Assembly (NCBI GenBank): GCA_021158845.1
Contig: JAGGSY010000008.1
Span: 1 to 12,845, forward strand
Length of the DNA: 12,845 nucleotides
Direction: 5' to 3'
Source of the DNA: Caldisericia bacterium
GTDB lineage: Bacteria; Caldisericota; Caldisericia; B22-G15
The number at the start of each line of letters is the position of its first letter. The first letter of the stretch is position 1. The notes beneath the pieces were generated by a model. That model was not told the DNA's origin. It saw nothing but the letters and a program-made list of their open reading frames with translations, and did no database searches. Both the position numbers and the translations under genes were made by a program. Shown one piece after another: positions 12,462 to 12,845 of the stretch.

Positions 12462-12845
12462 ATGAAAGAGATAGTTTATGGGCCTGTAAAGTCGTGGAGA
12501 TTTGGAAAATCACTTGGAATAAATCTTCTTGGAGAGATTCCAAGAATATGCACCTTTTCCTGTATTTACTGTGAATTGGGAAAAGAGGGAATATATGAAA
12601 ATGAGAGAACAATCTTCGTTCCCACAGACAAAATTATTCATGAATTTAAAAAACACTTGAGAGAGAATTTTGAAGTAATTACATTTTCAGGTGCTGGGGA
12701 GCCTACCCTTGCAAGAAACATAAAAGAAGTATCAGACAGAATAAGGGAAATAAAAAAAGACATTCCCCAGGTGCTTCTTACAAACTCAACGCTCCTTAAC
12801 ATGGATGAGGTTATAGAAGATATTCTCTCCTTTAATATAATAGAT
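12462..12845 (+). CDS. Radical-SAM protein, COG0731-like, 3' end outside the window
   Basis: The first 128 residues of an open frame that runs off the window end. It opens 'MKEIVYGPVKSWRFGKSLGI', matching the 'YGPVxSRRLGxSLGxN' opening of COG0731 radical-SAM proteins (relatives of the wyosine-forming enzymes). The cluster motif follows as C30-x3-C34-x2-C37 ('ICTFSCIYCELG'). Later 'ITFSGAGEPTLA' matches the strand-glycine-glycine-glutamate element that binds SAM. The role of these bacterial COG0731 proteins is not settled. ATG 12462 has no SD at normal spacing (the nearest, aagagg, ends about 20 bases upstream), which leaves either leaderless or weak initiation. An in-frame TTG at 12432 is possible but would add residues before a conserved N-terminus. 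Confidence 0.8.
   Translation, partial: MKEIVYGPVKSWRFGKSLGINLLGEIPRICTFSCIYCELGKEGIYENERTIFVPTDKIIHEFKKHLRENFEVITFSGAGEPTLARNIKEVSDRIREIKKDIPQVLLTNSTLLNMDEVIEDILSFNIID

Noticed and set aside
1..12845. tRNA, rRNA, CRISPR array, insertion sequence or prophage remnants
   Set aside because: No cloverleaf with conserved T-loop, spaced direct repeats, transposase or terminal inverted repeats were found by reading; coding density leaves little room for them.

Overview
The window is AT-rich and densely coded. Arginine is written almost only as AGA/AGG and isoleucine often as ATA. Genes overlap repeatedly, TTG and GTG starts occur beside ATG, and Shine-Dalgarno (SD) sequences are strong. Gene content (NADPH:ferredoxin bifurcating-type flavoenzyme, several radical-SAM enzymes, thiosulfate/sulfane-sulfur genes, small heat-shock protein) points to a strictly anaerobic, probably thermophilic, sulfur-metabolising bacterium. 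MinC, Maf and lipoproteins with bacterial lipoboxes exclude an archaeon. A Caldisericum-like or similar deep-branching thermophile would fit, but I cannot assign a taxon from this sequence alone.

Layout. (1) 9-2289, + strand: a sulfur-uptake and relay operon, tsuB (YeeD/TusA-like), tsuA (YeeE/YedE channel), then DsrE/TusD, DsrF/TusC and DsrH/TusB. It is closed by a hairpin at 2282-2305. (2) 2395-4439, + strand: a three-gene unit with a one-cysteine thioredoxin-fold protein, a cysteine-rich DUF5714-like protein and a two-domain lipoate-protein ligase. (3) 4473-11608, + strand: nine genes in which every junction overlaps. They are the two subunits of an NfnAB/SudBA-type flavoprotein, an AmmeMemoRadiSam-type radical-SAM enzyme, an ApbE flavin-transferase lipoprotein, a membrane-anchored NusG-domain-II protein, a Gx-family membrane protein, Maf, MinC and a four-repeat PEGA lipoprotein. 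(4) 11645-11896, + strand: a stand-alone acyl carrier protein. (5) 11912-12367, - strand: an Hsp20 chaperone convergent with the carrier protein. Both stop codons lie in one shared hairpin. (6) 12462 to the end, + strand: the 5' part of a COG0731-like radical-SAM gene, divergent from hsp20.

How the genes may work together (inference). TsuA/TsuB import thiosulfate or pass on its sulfane sulfur, and DsrEFH relays it as protein persulfide. The lipoate ligase next door recalls known links between TusA/DsrE carriers and lipoate-binding proteins in the sHdr sulfur pathway, though no sHdr or lipoate-binding protein is in the window. The Nfn/Sud-type enzyme could supply or collect electrons, and in one studied archaeon the same enzyme also reduces polysulfide. 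The ApbE/NusG-II/Gx trio resembles FmnB/EetA/EetB of the flavin-based extracellular electron transfer locus of Listeria and its relatives, and may serve an electron route outside the membrane. No RNA genes, insertion sequences, CRISPR arrays or gene-free stretches over 300 bases were seen.
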